Source: Polaromonas sp. (GTDB lineage Bacteria > Pseudomonadota > Gammaproteobacteria > Burkholderiales > Burkholderiaceae_C). Taken from it: a stretch of DNA of 64,000 nucleotides. Below are positions 9,432 to 17,389 of the stretch, in pieces (the stretch's first letter is position 1; each line of letters opens with the position of its first letter). The stretch covers positions 62,001 through 126,000 of the forward strand of contig JAAFJF010000001.1 of assembly GCA_013298815.1 (NCBI GenBank), written 5' to 3'. A program made the position numbers and the translations under genes. Below the pieces are notes generated by a model. The model made no database searches, was not told the origin of the DNA, and saw only the letters and a program-made list of their open reading frames with translations.

Positions 9432-10090
9432 ACGCTTGCTCCTGGCAGCTGGAGTGCAGTATCGTTGCTCATCAATTGATCGAGGTCGACAACAAGTTGT
9501 TTGGTTAAAACCATGTGCCAGATGACTGGCAACCAATGCAAACGGTCATCGTCTTTTTTGCAAATTGCCTCAGACAACGAACTTACTGAAGCCAGTTTTG
9601 AAAGCTTTCCGACCTGCTTTAGAACACTTTTTACATCTTGTTCGTTGGGTTCGATGTTGCGGTATTCACGCAGAAACTTCAAATTTGCCAGTCTTGGCGT
9701 GCGGATTTGCGTTTGATCCACCACTGCAAACTGCCAATCACGCTCTTCGGCGTAGGCATGGGCAGCCGCAAATTTTTTGGCGTATTTCTCGCGATTGCGC
9801 TCTAGGTCGTCTGAATGTTTGACCTCTGCCAACAATGGCCTGCGGATTTCACCAGTTTCTGGATCCGTTCTGTACTTAACCAAAACATCGGGCACATAAC
9901 CATTTCTGACCCCAGTCACTGGAATGCGCACGGGTTGCACTTCGAAGGATTCAACCCCGTCGTCAAAGTCCAGAAGCATCAAATACTCCTTCTCAAGCAA
10001 AGACTCAAAACCATCCATCACTTTGTTTTTTTGACTGGAATAGCCTCCCGTCACAAACAAGTAATTCTTTGGAATTTTGCGAACCGGCAT
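9428..10090 (-). CDS. tnsA: TnsA-like endonuclease (heteromeric transposase subunit)
   Basis: TnsA cuts the 5' strands at the transposon ends, so elements that have it move by cut-and-paste. The restriction-endonuclease-like core is visible: FESLLEKEYLMLLDFD (Glu29-Glu35 region), PDVLV (Asp68) and AEVKHSDD (Glu89-x-Lys91). A C-terminal helical part (residues about 125-220) matches the TnsA C-domain that binds TnsC. I choose the ATG at 10090 because an AAAGG lies ten bases before it; a GTG at 10099 is possible. It is the first gene of the tns operon, directly inside the repeat array of the right end, and it overlaps tnsB. Confidence 0.9.
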   Translation of the reverse strand: MPVRKIPKNYLFVTGGYSSQKNKVMDGFESLLEKEYLMLLDFDDGVESFEVQPVRIPVTGVRNGYVPDVLVKYRTDPETGEIRRPLLAEVKHSDDLERNREKYAKKFAAAHAYAEERDWQFAVVDQTQIRTPRLANLKFLREYRNIEPNEQDVKSVLKQVGKLSKLASVSSLSEAICKKDDDRLHWLPVIWHMVLTKQLVVDLDQLMSNDTALQLPGASV

Positions 10091-10124
10091 GGATTGCACC
10101 CTTTGCAGAAATCAACTTTTGAAC

Positions 10125-10208
10125 TTAGTCGCATTAACTTCTGCACATTGTCGCACTAACTTCTGGTATTTAGCGTAGAATTTGCCCAAATTGTCGCATT
10201 AACTTCTG
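10125..10208 (-). repeat. TnsB-binding-site-like repeat array at the transposon right end
   Basis: Three direct 19-bp repeats occur at 10125-10143, 10147-10165 and 10190-10208. On the minus strand each contains CAGAAGTTARTGCGAC. The two at 10147 and 10190 differ at one base; the innermost differs only in its last few bases. Spacing is 22 and 43 bp. Multiple unevenly spaced transposase sites at each end are the rule in Tn7-like elements. A fourth, decayed copy may lie at about 10108-10120, next to the tnsA start, which suggests that TnsB also represses its own operon as Tn7 TnsB does. Confidence 0.75.
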
Positions 10209-10245
10209 AACATTCACAATTGCCAATCAACAAGAGTAAACCAAT

Positions 10246-11289
10246 ATGTACCAAGCCGCCGCGACACGTTATGACAGCATGCTCTACCGCAACGTGGGGC
10301 GCAGCGGCCTGAAGCTGCCTGCCATCACGCTTGGGCTTTGGCACAACTTTGGCGACAGCACGCCCATGGAAACTCAGCGGGACATGCTGCGCACGGCGTT
10401 TGATCTAGGCATCACGCACTTTGACTTGGCCAACAATTATGGCCCGCCGTATGGCAGTGCTGAAACTAATTTTGGCGAACATATGCGGCGTGATTTCAAG
10501 CCGTACCGAGACGAACTCATCATCTCCAGCAAAGCGGGCTACGACATGTGGCCTGGCCCGTATGGCCAAGGCGGCGGTTCGCGCAAATATGTGTTGGCTA
10601 GCCTTGACCAAAGCTTGAAGCGCATGGGCTTGGATTACTTGGATATTTTTTACTCACACCGCTTTGACCCTGACACGCCGCTTGAAGAAACTATGGGTGC
10701 GCTGGCAACGGCTGTGCAACAAGGTAAAGCGCTTTACGTGGGTATTTCAAGCTATTCCGCCACGAAAACGCGCGAAGCGGCTGCTATCTTGCGTGATTTG
10801 AAAGTGCCGTGTTTGATTCATCAGCCGTCGTACAGCATGCTGAACCGCTGGATTGAACCCGATTTGCTGGGTACGCTGGAAGACAACGGCATAGGTTGCA
10901 TTGCCTTCAGTGCGTTGGCACAAGGTTTGTTGACCAATAAATATTTAAACGGCATTCCAGCGGATGCGCGCATCAACAAGCCGGGTGGTGGCTCATTCAA
11001 AAGCGAGCATTTGAGTGCTCAAAATCTAGCGCATGTATTAGCATTGAACGAGATGGCACTGACGCGTGGTCAAAGCTTAGCGCAAATGGCTGTCGCTTGG
11101 GTGCTTCGTGACAAACGCGTGACCTCAGCTTTGATAGGTGCCAGCAGCTCAAAACAAATTATTGAGCTAGTGGGCGCTTTGAAGCACCTGTCTTTTTCTG
11201 CTGAAGAACTTACGGCGATTGATCAACATGCCACAGAGGGTGGTATCAATCTATGGCAAAAGCCGTCCACCGATCAAGCTCTAACTTAA
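10246..11289 (+). CDS. yghZ: Aldo/keto reductase, YghZ-like (L-glyceraldehyde 3-phosphate reductase type)
   Basis: This 347-aa NADPH-dependent AKR matches E. coli YghZ in length and in long stretches such as LGLWHNFGD, ITHFDLANNYGPP, AGYDMWPGPYG and LIHQPSYSMLNRW. The catalytic tetrad is visible: Asp in FDLAN, Tyr in NNYGPP, Lys in SSKAGYD and His in FYSHRFD. YghZ proteins detoxify aldehydes and reduce L-glyceraldehyde 3-phosphate. The ATG at 10246 lies only 33 bp from the transposon's right end, so the native promoter has probably been displaced. Read-through from the element, or a promoter created at the junction, must serve the gene if it is expressed. Confidence 0.92.
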   Translation: MYQAAATRYDSMLYRNVGRSGLKLPAITLGLWHNFGDSTPMETQRDMLRTAFDLGITHFDLANNYGPPYGSAETNFGEHMRRDFKPYRDELIISSKAGYDMWPGPYGQGGGSRKYVLASLDQSLKRMGLDYLDIFYSHRFDPDTPLEETMGALATAVQQGKALYVGISSYSATKTREAAAILRDLKVPCLIHQPSYSMLNRWIEPDLLGTLEDNGIGCIAFSALAQGLLTNKYLNGIPADARINKPGGGSFKSEHLSAQNLAHVLALNEMALTRGQSLAQMAVAWVLRDKRVTSALIGASSSKQIIELVGALKHLSFSAEELTAIDQHATEGGINLWQKPSTDQALT

Positions 11290-11331
11290 TTTTGCTTGAT
11301 CTGTACGACGGCTTTATAGAATGGTCGTTGA

Positions 11332-11997
11332 TTAACCGATGTAACCAGACAAACGGTAGCCCTGTCCACGATAAGTTTGGATGGTATCGCGGCCTAGCTT
11401 GCGACGCAGGTGGCTGATGAACACTTCCAGCGTGTTGCTGCCAATATCGTCATCAAACGTGTAGATAGCGCTGGTCAGCACTTCTTTGGAGTGCAAGCGG
11501 TCTGGGCGAGACGCCAAAACGCGCAAGATCGCCCATTCTTTGCCTGTCAAATTGGCCGGAACGCCATTGGCTGTAACGGTGTTACGACCCAAGTCAATTT
11601 GCAAAGCACCACAGTCAAGAATCGCGCTGGCTGCGCCACTGCGACGTCGCTCAATCGCACGCAAACGAGCTAGCAATTCATTCGGATCGCAAGGCTTGAC
11701 CATGTAATCGTCAGCGCCAGCATCTAAGCCTTTGATGCGATCCGCAATCAAACCTCTTGACGTGATCATGATGATGGATGCTTGGTCGGCTTGTTTGCGG
11801 ATGACCGGCAACAAATCTATACCTTCGCCGTCAGGCAAAGACCAGTCCAGCAAGACCGCCCCCCAATTGGTCGAGGGCAGCAAATCTTTAGCAGTTTGCA
11901 TATTTGGCGCATGCGCGACAGTGAAGCCTTTTCCCGTTAGAAAAGCAACCATATCGTCGGCAACCACCGCATCATCTTCAATAAATAGTATTCGCAT
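11332..11997 (-). CDS. OmpR/PhoB-type response regulator, no kinase beside it
   Basis: This 221-aa two-component regulator has an N-terminal receiver with acidic pair Glu7-Asp8-Asp9, phospho-acceptor Asp51 (in LLDWSLPDGEG) and the conserved Lys in MVKPCD near residue 101. The C-terminal winged helix includes TGKEWAILRVLASRP and a closing TYRGQGYRL. It resembles the QseB/TctD branch. There is no histidine kinase on either side: the next gene downstream is the convergent aldo/keto reductase, and upstream lies the end of ptsI. It is therefore an orphan regulator whose partner kinase lies elsewhere, or one that is controlled in another way. Confidence 0.9.
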   Translation of the reverse strand: MRILFIEDDAVVADDMVAFLTGKGFTVAHAPNMQTAKDLLPSTNWGAVLLDWSLPDGEGIDLLPVIRKQADQASIIMITSRGLIADRIKGLDAGADDYMVKPCDPNELLARLRAIERRRSGAASAILDCGALQIDLGRNTVTANGVPANLTGKEWAILRVLASRPDRLHSKEVLTSAIYTFDDDIGSNTLEVFISHLRRKLGRDTIQTYRGQGYRLSGYIG

Positions 11998-12137
11998 ATA
12001 GATCCTTATTGGACATCAATGTGGTGAATATTACCTGAAACTTGCCTAGTTATGCAACTCTAATGAGAACTTTTGCAATCTTTTTTGAAACCTCAGTATA
12101 CAAATGTAAGTATTCACACTTCAAAAAATATGACTTT

Positions 12138-13952
12138 TCACACGAATTCAGCTGGATTTTCAGAAGTGAGGACTTGCTGAACCCAGTTGTACAACTTACT
12201 GGTATCGGTTCGCAAAATCTGTTGTTTTACTGCCAATATTTGTGCGGGATGCATTGAAAAGCATCGCAGCCCCATGCCAAGCAAAAGGCGGGTCAAACTG
12301 ACATCACCCGCCATTTCGCCACACACACTGACGTCTTTTCCCTGCAACCGGCATTGTTGAATAGTGTTTGCAATAAGATGCAATACCGCAGGGTGCAAGG
12401 GGTCGTACATGTGTGCAACTGCCTCGTCTGCCCGATCAATAGCCAATGTGTACTGAATCAAATCGTTGGTGCCCAGGGAAAGAAAGTCAAAATATTTCAA
12501 AAATGTCGGCAGTATCAGCGCTGCGGCCGGTATCTCAATCATCGCGCCGATCTTCACATCGCCATAAGGGATACTTTTAGCATCTAGTTCCGCCTTGGCT
12601 TGCTTAATGAGAGCCAAGGTTTGATGGATTTCTCCTACAGCGCACAACATCGGAATCATCAGCTTGATTTGCCCATAGCTACTGGCGCGCAAAATGGCCC
12701 GTAGTTGCGTTAAAAACATTTCTGGATCAGCCAAACTCCAGCGAATTGCTCGCAAACCCAACGCAGGATTGAGATGCGTATCTTGTGTTTTGTCTAAACG
12801 CTCTTGCCGGTCTAGCGGCTTGTCTGCACCAATATCAACAGTGCGAATCGTGACAGGTAGGCCTTGCATGCCATCGACAGCACGCTTGTAGGCTTCAAAT
12901 TGCTCCTCTTCATCAGGTAGCTTCGATAGACCTTTTCCGTCGCGTCCCATGAACAAAAACTCGCTGCGAAACAAGCCTATGCCTACTGCACCGGCATTCA
13001 GTGCAGCAACGGCATCGTCAGGCTGCTCAATGTTCGCCAACAGTTCGACTTTTTCCCCATCCATAGTCAACGCTGGCGTGTTTCTAAGACGGGACAATCT
13101 GCCGCGCTCAAGCTCACCTTGGCGCTGTTTGAAACCATACTCCGCCAAAATAATGGGGCTAGGATCGACAATCACGACGCCAGCGTCGCCGTCAATAATC
13201 ACCCAATCGTCTTGCCGAATCAAGGTACTGGCAGAACGCGCGCCTACAACGGCGGGAATGTTCATGCTACGCGCGACAATGGCCGTGTGGGATGTTTTAC
13301 CCCCAACATCGGTCACAAACCCTGCAAACACACTTTGCTTGAATTGCAGCATGTCAGCGGGCGACAGGTCATGCGCCACCAAAATCAATGGCACATCAAT
13401 GGTGTCGTCAAGTAGCAAATCTTGCTGCCCTTTGCGCTGTTTAGGCTCACGTTTGACGTCGCGTTTGGGGCGTCCCTCGCTGTCCGCCAGAGGCGAAGCC
13501 ACGCCCTGCATGTGGCGCAGGATGCGCTCAACCACCTGCTCTAAATCTGCCTTACGCTCACGCAGGTAAGCGTCTTCCATCTCGTCAAACTGGCGAGCAA
13601 TCAGCTCCAATTCTGTGGTGAGCGCCCACTCTGCGTTGTAAAGTCGATCGGTAATCCAATGCTTCACACCGTCAGACAACATGTCGTCTTGTAGCAGCAT
13701 GAGGTGAACATCCAACATGGCTGCCAGCTCGTGTGGCGCTTCCTTGCGCGACATTTGCGAGACGCTTTGTTGCAGTCGTCCTAGCTCGTCAATGACCGCA
13801 TCGCGACCCTTGCGAACGCGCTCAATTTCGGCTTCAACTTCACTGGCTTCGATAAAGTAATGCGCAACATCTAAGCGGCTAGAGGCAATCAATACCGCAC
13901 GCCCAATGGCGATGCCTTGGGCAACGGCGAGGCCACGTACGCTAAATGTCAC
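12138..13952 (-). CDS. ptsI: Phosphoenolpyruvate-protein phosphotransferase, PTS enzyme I
   Basis: EI autophosphorylates from PEP and passes the phosphate to HPr. The swivel domain carries GGKTSHTAIVAR with active His222. The TIM barrel has FRSEFLFMGR, GIGLFRSE and a closing VCGEMAGD signature. I prefer the GTG at 13952 (VTFSVRGLAVAQGIAIG) with TGGGGG just upstream; the frame is open to an ATG at 14063 that would add 37 residues of low similarity. At 604 aa it exceeds the usual 575, because a Lys/Arg-rich insert (about residues 155-180) sits between the HPr-binding helices and the swivel domain. It is the third gene of the EIIA-HPr-EI operon. Confidence 0.93.
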   Translation of the reverse strand: MTFSVRGLAVAQGIAIGRAVLIASSRLDVAHYFIEASEVEAEIERVRKGRDAVIDELGRLQQSVSQMSRKEAPHELAAMLDVHLMLLQDDMLSDGVKHWITDRLYNAEWALTTELELIARQFDEMEDAYLRERKADLEQVVERILRHMQGVASPLADSEGRPKRDVKREPKQRKGQQDLLLDDTIDVPLILVAHDLSPADMLQFKQSVFAGFVTDVGGKTSHTAIVARSMNIPAVVGARSASTLIRQDDWVIIDGDAGVVIVDPSPIILAEYGFKQRQGELERGRLSRLRNTPALTMDGEKVELLANIEQPDDAVAALNAGAVGIGLFRSEFLFMGRDGKGLSKLPDEEEQFEAYKRAVDGMQGLPVTIRTVDIGADKPLDRQERLDKTQDTHLNPALGLRAIRWSLADPEMFLTQLRAILRASSYGQIKLMIPMLCAVGEIHQTLALIKQAKAELDAKSIPYGDVKIGAMIEIPAAALILPTFLKYFDFLSLGTNDLIQYTLAIDRADEAVAHMYDPLHPAVLHLIANTIQQCRLQGKDVSVCGEMAGDVSLTRLLLGMGLRCFSMHPAQILAVKQQILRTDTSKLYNWVQQVLTSENPAEFV

Positions 13953-14034
13953 TGATGTGCCCCCACACTTGTCGCCCCGCGTATTGCGCTGCCCCCTGAG
14001 GGGATCTTCGTCACTTGGGAAGGCGCTGCGTTTC

Positions 14035-14304
14035 TCATTCACCTTCTCCAAACTTATCAGCAATCAGCGCCAAAATCGCGGCGCTGGCCTCGGCTTCTTG
14101 GGCACCGTCGGTTTCAAGTTCGACGGTAGAACCAATGCCTGCGGCCAACATCATCACACCCATGATGCTTTTAGCGTTGATGCGGCGCTCGCCTTTGGAA
14201 AGCCAAACTTCACACGGGAAGCTCCCCGCCAATTTGGTCAATTTGGCCGATGCGCGGGCATGTAAGCCCAATTTATTGCTGATGGTCGTGCTTATTTTTA
14301 TCAT
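14035..14304 (-). CDS. ptsH: HPr phosphocarrier protein
   Basis: This 89-aa HPr has the active-site motif GLHARASAKL with His15 and the regulatory region NAKSIMGVM with Ser46, the residue phosphorylated by HPr kinase in many proteobacteria. I start it at the ATG at 14304 (MIKISTTISNK), which gives the normal length. It overlaps the EIIA gene by 32 bp and precedes ptsI by about 80 bp. HPr takes phosphate from EI and gives it to the EIIA domain next door. Confidence 0.95.
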   Translation of the reverse strand: MIKISTTISNKLGLHARASAKLTKLAGSFPCEVWLSKGERRINAKSIMGVMMLAAGIGSTVELETDGAQEAEASAAILALIADKFGEGE

Positions 14305-14728
14305 ATGTTTTAAGGGTTTGATTTTGTGGCGCTGTAACCGCAACGGGCATGACACCCTGAATGCCGCCTGCCGTTGCGCGTGAAACCAGTATGTCCAGCG
14401 TTTCGTGTCGGTAGGTCATCGCGCGCATCAGCATGGGTAAGTTGACGCCAGCGATGAGTTTGCAGGTCGCGCCGTCCATCAACTTCATGGCGACATTGCA
14501 AGGCGTAGCGCCAAAAATATCGGTCAACATCAAAGTGCTGGCATTGCTAGTGGCTTTTGCCAGTTGATCCAGCATGATATTGGCGCTGGCGAGGGTTTCA
14601 TCAGCCGGTACGTTTGGCTGCACATCAAAAGCGACGATGTGCGCGTGCGCTTCAGGAAATACATGCAGCGCACAGGCGCGCATAGCGCTGGCAAGCGGCA
14701 CATGGGCGATGATGAAAATGCTGTTCAT
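14273..14728 (-). CDS. Mannose-family EIIA protein (regulatory PTS)
   Basis: This 151-aa protein is a stand-alone EIIA-Man domain: N-terminal IIAHVPLA with the phospho-accepting His9, then TDIFGATPCNVA and GVNLPMLMRA, both hallmarks of the family. Betaproteobacteria usually carry EIIA-HPr-EI without any EIIB or EIIC permease. In Ralstonia such a chain is linked to polyhydroxybutyrate and nitrogen or carbon control rather than sugar uptake. It heads the operon here, with a 32-bp overlap into ptsH. Confidence 0.92.
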   Translation of the reverse strand: MNSIFIIAHVPLASAMRACALHVFPEAHAHIVAFDVQPNVPADETLASANIMLDQLAKATSNASTLMLTDIFGATPCNVAMKLMDGATCKLIAGVNLPMLMRAMTYRHETLDILVSRATAGGIQGVMPVAVTAPQNQTLKTYDKNKHDHQQ

Positions 14729-14734
14729 ACCTAA

Positions 14735-16087
14735 TTATGCTGTCGATGTAGCCACTTTTAAGGTCAATTTTGGCCTCGCGAATATGAAATAACCGTAAGA
14801 GGCGATACAACACACCAAAAATGCGGCAAAAGCACCCTGAAAAGCCGCCACCTCCTGCCAGCCCAACGCTTTGAAGCCGTCAATCAGTAAGCCAATGCCC
14901 CACTGCACTACAAAAACGCCCGCAAAGAGCACCAAGTTATAAGCTGACAAGGCTCTGCCCGCCAACTCAGCCGGGAAAGCTAACGCGATCGCAGGCTGCG
15001 ACAACGCCATAAACGAGCACCCCACAAAATACATGGCCCACAAAAAACCAACATTAACGCTCAAATTAACAGCAAAACCTTCGAAAAATGATATATTTAT
15101 ACCGCTAGCCGTCGAATTTGCTGCCTTAGCAGCTATTATTATTATAGCTAAAAAAACAAAGCTTAGTGGTAGACCATAGATCATCATCTTGTCTGAGCTG
15201 ATATTTTTGCGAGCTAACCAGGGGTTCAAACTGCCCCAAAGCCAAAAAGTGACGAGCATCACCACGTTGATGTAAAACAACGCAGTTGCCGCCCCTGCTG
15301 CGCTGTAACCGGCTACTTTGATCATCCATGGCGAGACCCACAGCGTTTGTAGTGCCACTTGACCACCATAAAAGAAAAACCCCAACGGAATCAAGCTGCG
15401 CACGTACGCGTTAGACCAAACAGCCGTGTAACTGTAGTCAGGAGGGGTGATGGGTTGCCCTGTCGGTTTTGTCGCTGCATGCTCCATTTTCCAAGCGGGA
15501 ACCAGTATGCTGATGACCAAAATAGCTATGAATATCATAGCTGATAAAGCAACGAATATGCCACGCCAGCCCCATATTGGCATCAGCCACTGGACTGGCA
15601 AAGTAGAAGCCACCATGCCCAGCGAACCTGTCATCAGCATCCATGAATTAGCTCGAATTTGACTGCTTGGAGGCAACCATCGGCGGTAACCCGTGAGAGG
15701 CGCCATTAGACATGCACTGACACCTGCGCCGCAAAACACCCTTGCCAACAGCAAGCCAGCAAAACTGGTGGCTGTTGCAAATGCCAAACAACCCACCACA
15801 GCAACGCTCAAAAACCAAATAATCACTTTTTTGGGGCCAAACCGATCAAGCCATCTGCCCAAAGGCAACTGCATGGCTGCGAACCCAAAGAAATAACCTC
15901 CAGCCAGCAGCCCCAAATCGCGTGCTTGCAATCCGAGCTCTAGAGTCAGAGTCGGCGACAGCGTAGCCGTGATGGCGCGAATCAATGTCGACATGAAATA
16001 AGCAAACGCGAATGCCAAAAAAACCAAAATGGCTTGTTTAACGGGCAATTGCTGATTTTCAGCGCTAGGTTTCACGGCGCTTATCAT
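14735..16087 (-). CDS. MFS transporter
   Basis: This 450-aa protein has about 12 membrane segments and the MFS motif A between segments 2 and 3 (GRWLDRFGPKKV). The first half also holds RVFCGAGVSACLMAPL and an exporter-like GSLGMVASTLP. The substrate cannot be told from sequence. The start overlaps the end of the upstream lipoprotein gene by 4 bp (ATGA), so the two are translated together. Residues about 314-328 (IIIIAAKAANSTAS) are encoded by a copy of the 43-bp dispersed repeat in antisense orientation. The stop codon that the repeat consensus would create there is a Lys codon instead. Confidence 0.88.
   Translation of the reverse strand: MISAVKPSAENQQLPVKQAILVFLAFAFAYFMSTLIRAITATLSPTLTLELGLQARDLGLLAGGYFFGFAAMQLPLGRWLDRFGPKKVIIWFLSVAVVGCLAFATATSFAGLLLARVFCGAGVSACLMAPLTGYRRWLPPSSQIRANSWMLMTGSLGMVASTLPVQWLMPIWGWRGIFVALSAMIFIAILVISILVPAWKMEHAATKPTGQPITPPDYSYTAVWSNAYVRSLIPLGFFFYGGQVALQTLWVSPWMIKVAGYSAAGAATALFYINVVMLVTFWLWGSLNPWLARKNISSDKMMIYGLPLSFVFLAIIIIAAKAANSTASGINISFFEGFAVNLSVNVGFLWAMYFVGCSFMALSQPAIALAFPAELAGRALSAYNLVLFAGVFVVQWGIGLLIDGFKALGWQEVAAFQGAFAAFLVCCIASYGYFIFARPKLTLKVATSTA
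15106..15148 (+). repeat. 43-bp dispersed repeat, copy inside the MFS gene
   Basis: Matches the family core (start TAGCC, middle TGCCTTAGCAGC, end ATAGC) on the plus strand, while the gene runs on the minus strand. Read on the coding strand, the consensus TAG at this place is AAG. Confidence 0.75.
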
Positions 16088-16662
16088 TGCAACTCTAGGC
16101 TTTCAAAAAAGGTGGCGACAACGTCAGTTGTAGCTTCACTGCTCGGTTGCTTGTCGTATACAGCCGCTTGGTATAGCGTCAAACCTGCATCCGTTTGCTT
16201 GGCAAACCACAGCATGTGCGCTTGGATGGCTGTGCCATTCAAAGTGACACGGACGGCGGGTGGCCAAGTGCCAGCACCTGAAACTTTCGCGGAAACCATG
16301 TCAACTGGCTTATCTGCCACTTGTTTAACACCTACATTTGTAACTGCAGCCGCCTGCCAAGCGGTCAAAATCTTGGGGGCGTCTAACGGGTTGGTTAACG
16401 GGATGCGCGACAAAGTATATGTTGCCCCACCAACAACGCAGCCCATCATGCTGAGCTCGACCTGAACATCACTTAAGTTTTGTTTTCTCGTTGCCGTGTC
16501 GGGTTTGCAAGGCAATGCCGCTTTCAAAGCGTTACCGTCGGCTGATTCAAAGCGCACTTCACGCCAATTGAGAGTGGGTGTGCAAGCTAAAAACAGTGAG
16601 GAAAACAGCAAAATGAACACCAATTTGGCTAGTTTTTGATTTGTTTGAAAGTGTAAAAACAT
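16084..16662 (-). CDS. Hypothetical lipoprotein (192 aa)
   Basis: The N-terminus is a lipoprotein signal: a basic stretch with QKLAKL, a hydrophobic core and the lipobox LFLAC (Cys27). The mature domain has a pattern seen in many Burkholderiales lipoproteins of unknown function (WREVRFESADGNALKAALPCKP, then QVELSMMGC, probably a disulfide pair). It overlaps the MFS gene by 4 bp, so it may assist transport or simply share a transcript. The ribosome site is weak. Confidence 0.8.
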   Translation of the reverse strand: MFLHFQTNQKLAKLVFILLFSSLFLACTPTLNWREVRFESADGNALKAALPCKPDTATRKQNLSDVQVELSMMGCVVGGATYTLSRIPLTNPLDAPKILTAWQAAAVTNVGVKQVADKPVDMVSAKVSGAGTWPPAVRVTLNGTAIQAHMLWFAKQTDAGLTLYQAAVYDKQPSSEATTDVVATFFESLELQ

Positions 16663-16713
16663 GACTTGATTATGCGTTTTTTAGAAATTTCACCCCTACT
16701 GTGGGATTTTTCA

Positions 16714-16719
16714 TATAAT
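16714..16719 (+). promoter_or_regulatory. Candidate -10 box of the rplM-rpsI promoter
   Basis: A perfect TATAAT lies about 190 bp before the rplM start codon, in the gap between the divergent lipoprotein and rplM. The -35 region is not clear; TTTCAC at 16688 would need a 20-bp spacer. A promoter this far upstream leaves a long 5' leader with structure and a small reading frame. Confidence 0.45.
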
Positions 16720-16787
16720 AGAAGGCTTCGCAGCGAATTTGTGGTTCCGCGACGAAGGCGCAGATTTAGTCAAATAAGGATGCAAAG

Positions 16788-16805
16788 ATGCGTAAACCTA
16801 CCTAA
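16788..16805 (+). CDS. Candidate leader mini-ORF (MRKPT) before rplM
   Basis: Within the presumed rplM leader an ATG at 16788 is followed by four sense codons and TAA. A strong AAGGA ends seven bases before the ATG, the best ribosome site in this leader. Such a short frame could be a ribosome-loading or attenuation element, or pure chance. Confidence 0.25.
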   Translation: MRKPT

Positions 16806-16855
16806 GAGGCTCTCATTAGAAGAGCACCGACCGTAGAAAAGAATCCAAAATCGTA

Positions 16856-16878
16856 GCAACTTTCATTGGGAAAGTTGC
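16856..16878 (+). promoter_or_regulatory. Perfect stem-loop in the rplM leader, possible L13 autoregulatory site
   Basis: GCAACTTTC at 16856-16864 pairs without mismatch with GAAAGTTGC at 16870-16878 around a five-base loop, ending 28 bases before the rplM ATG. There is no T-run behind it, so it is not a simple terminator. E. coli represses rplM-rpsI through L13 binding to the leader; a similar role here is inferred from position only. Confidence 0.45.
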
Positions 16879-16906
16879 GCAAACCATTCTTTTAAAGAGA
16901 AAACTC

Positions 16907-17389
16907 ATGACATCAACTTTCAGCGCAAAACCCGCTGACGTAGTGCACGAGTGGTTTGTGATTGACGCGACCGACAAGGTCCTCGGACGAGTAGCCAGCG
17001 AAGTTGCTCTCCGTTTACGCGGCAAACACAAGGCCATTTATACGCCTCACGTCGACACTGGTGACTACATGGTCATCATCAATGCTGCTCACCTGCGTGT
17101 GACTGGCGCCAAGACTTTGGACAAAATTTATTACCGTCACTCTGGTTATCCAGGCGGTATTTACCAAACCAACTTCAAAGACATGCAAGCAAAACACCCT
17201 GGCCGCGCTTTGGAAAAAGCCGTCAAAGGTATGTTGCCAAAAGGCCCATTGGGCTACGCCATGATCAAGAAGCTCAAAGTGTACGGTGGTGCTGAGCACC
17301 CGCACACGGCACAGCAACCTAAAGTGTTGGATATTCAAGGCATGTCTGACAACGCCTTCAAAGCAGCTAACAAGGGAGCCGCCAAATGA
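16907..17389 (+). CDS. rplM: 50S ribosomal protein L13
   Basis: L13 is an early-assembly protein of the large subunit. The typical stretches are all present: [56 protein letters not shown] and a conserved [15 protein letters not shown]. At 160 aa it is longer than the E. coli protein (142 aa) because of a C-terminal tail rich in Ala and Lys. The start has AAAGAG eight bases upstream. It overlaps rpsI by 4 bp, the usual two-gene ribosomal operon. Confidence 0.98.
   Translation: MTSTFSAKPADVVHEWFVIDATDKVLGRVASEVALRLRGKHKAIYTPHVDTGDYMVIINAAHLRVTGAKTLDKIYYRHSGYPGGIYQTNFKDMQAKHPGRALEKAVKGMLPKGPLGYAMIKKLKVYGGAEHPHTAQQPKVLDIQGMSDNAFKAANKGAAK

Larger units (their letters stand above)
5353..10212 (-). 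mobile_element. Tn7-like transposon core with right end; left end not found
   Basis: The unit tnsA-tnsB-tnsC-tniQ is complete and shows no frameshift, so the element may be functional. The right end is inferred from three 19-bp repeats at 10125-10208; the last is followed by AACA, so read inwards the end would begin TGTTCAG, fitting the TGT termini of this superfamily. The bases at 10213-10217 (TTCAC) would then be one copy of a 5-bp target duplication. I see no matching end before tniQ, so the element probably extends left past the lipoprotein/lipase operon and off the window. It is inserted just before an aldo/keto reductase gene. Confidence 0.75.

Noticed and set aside
5353-10212. CRISPR-associated transposon
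   Set aside because: No Cas gene, repeat array or second TniQ was seen in the window; the presence of tnsA and a single zinc-finger TniQ fits a plain Tn7-like element.
12949-13569. 206-codon open frame on the plus strand
   Set aside because: It lies antisense to ptsI, is rich in Ser/Thr/Arg as expected of a shadow frame and has no family resemblance.
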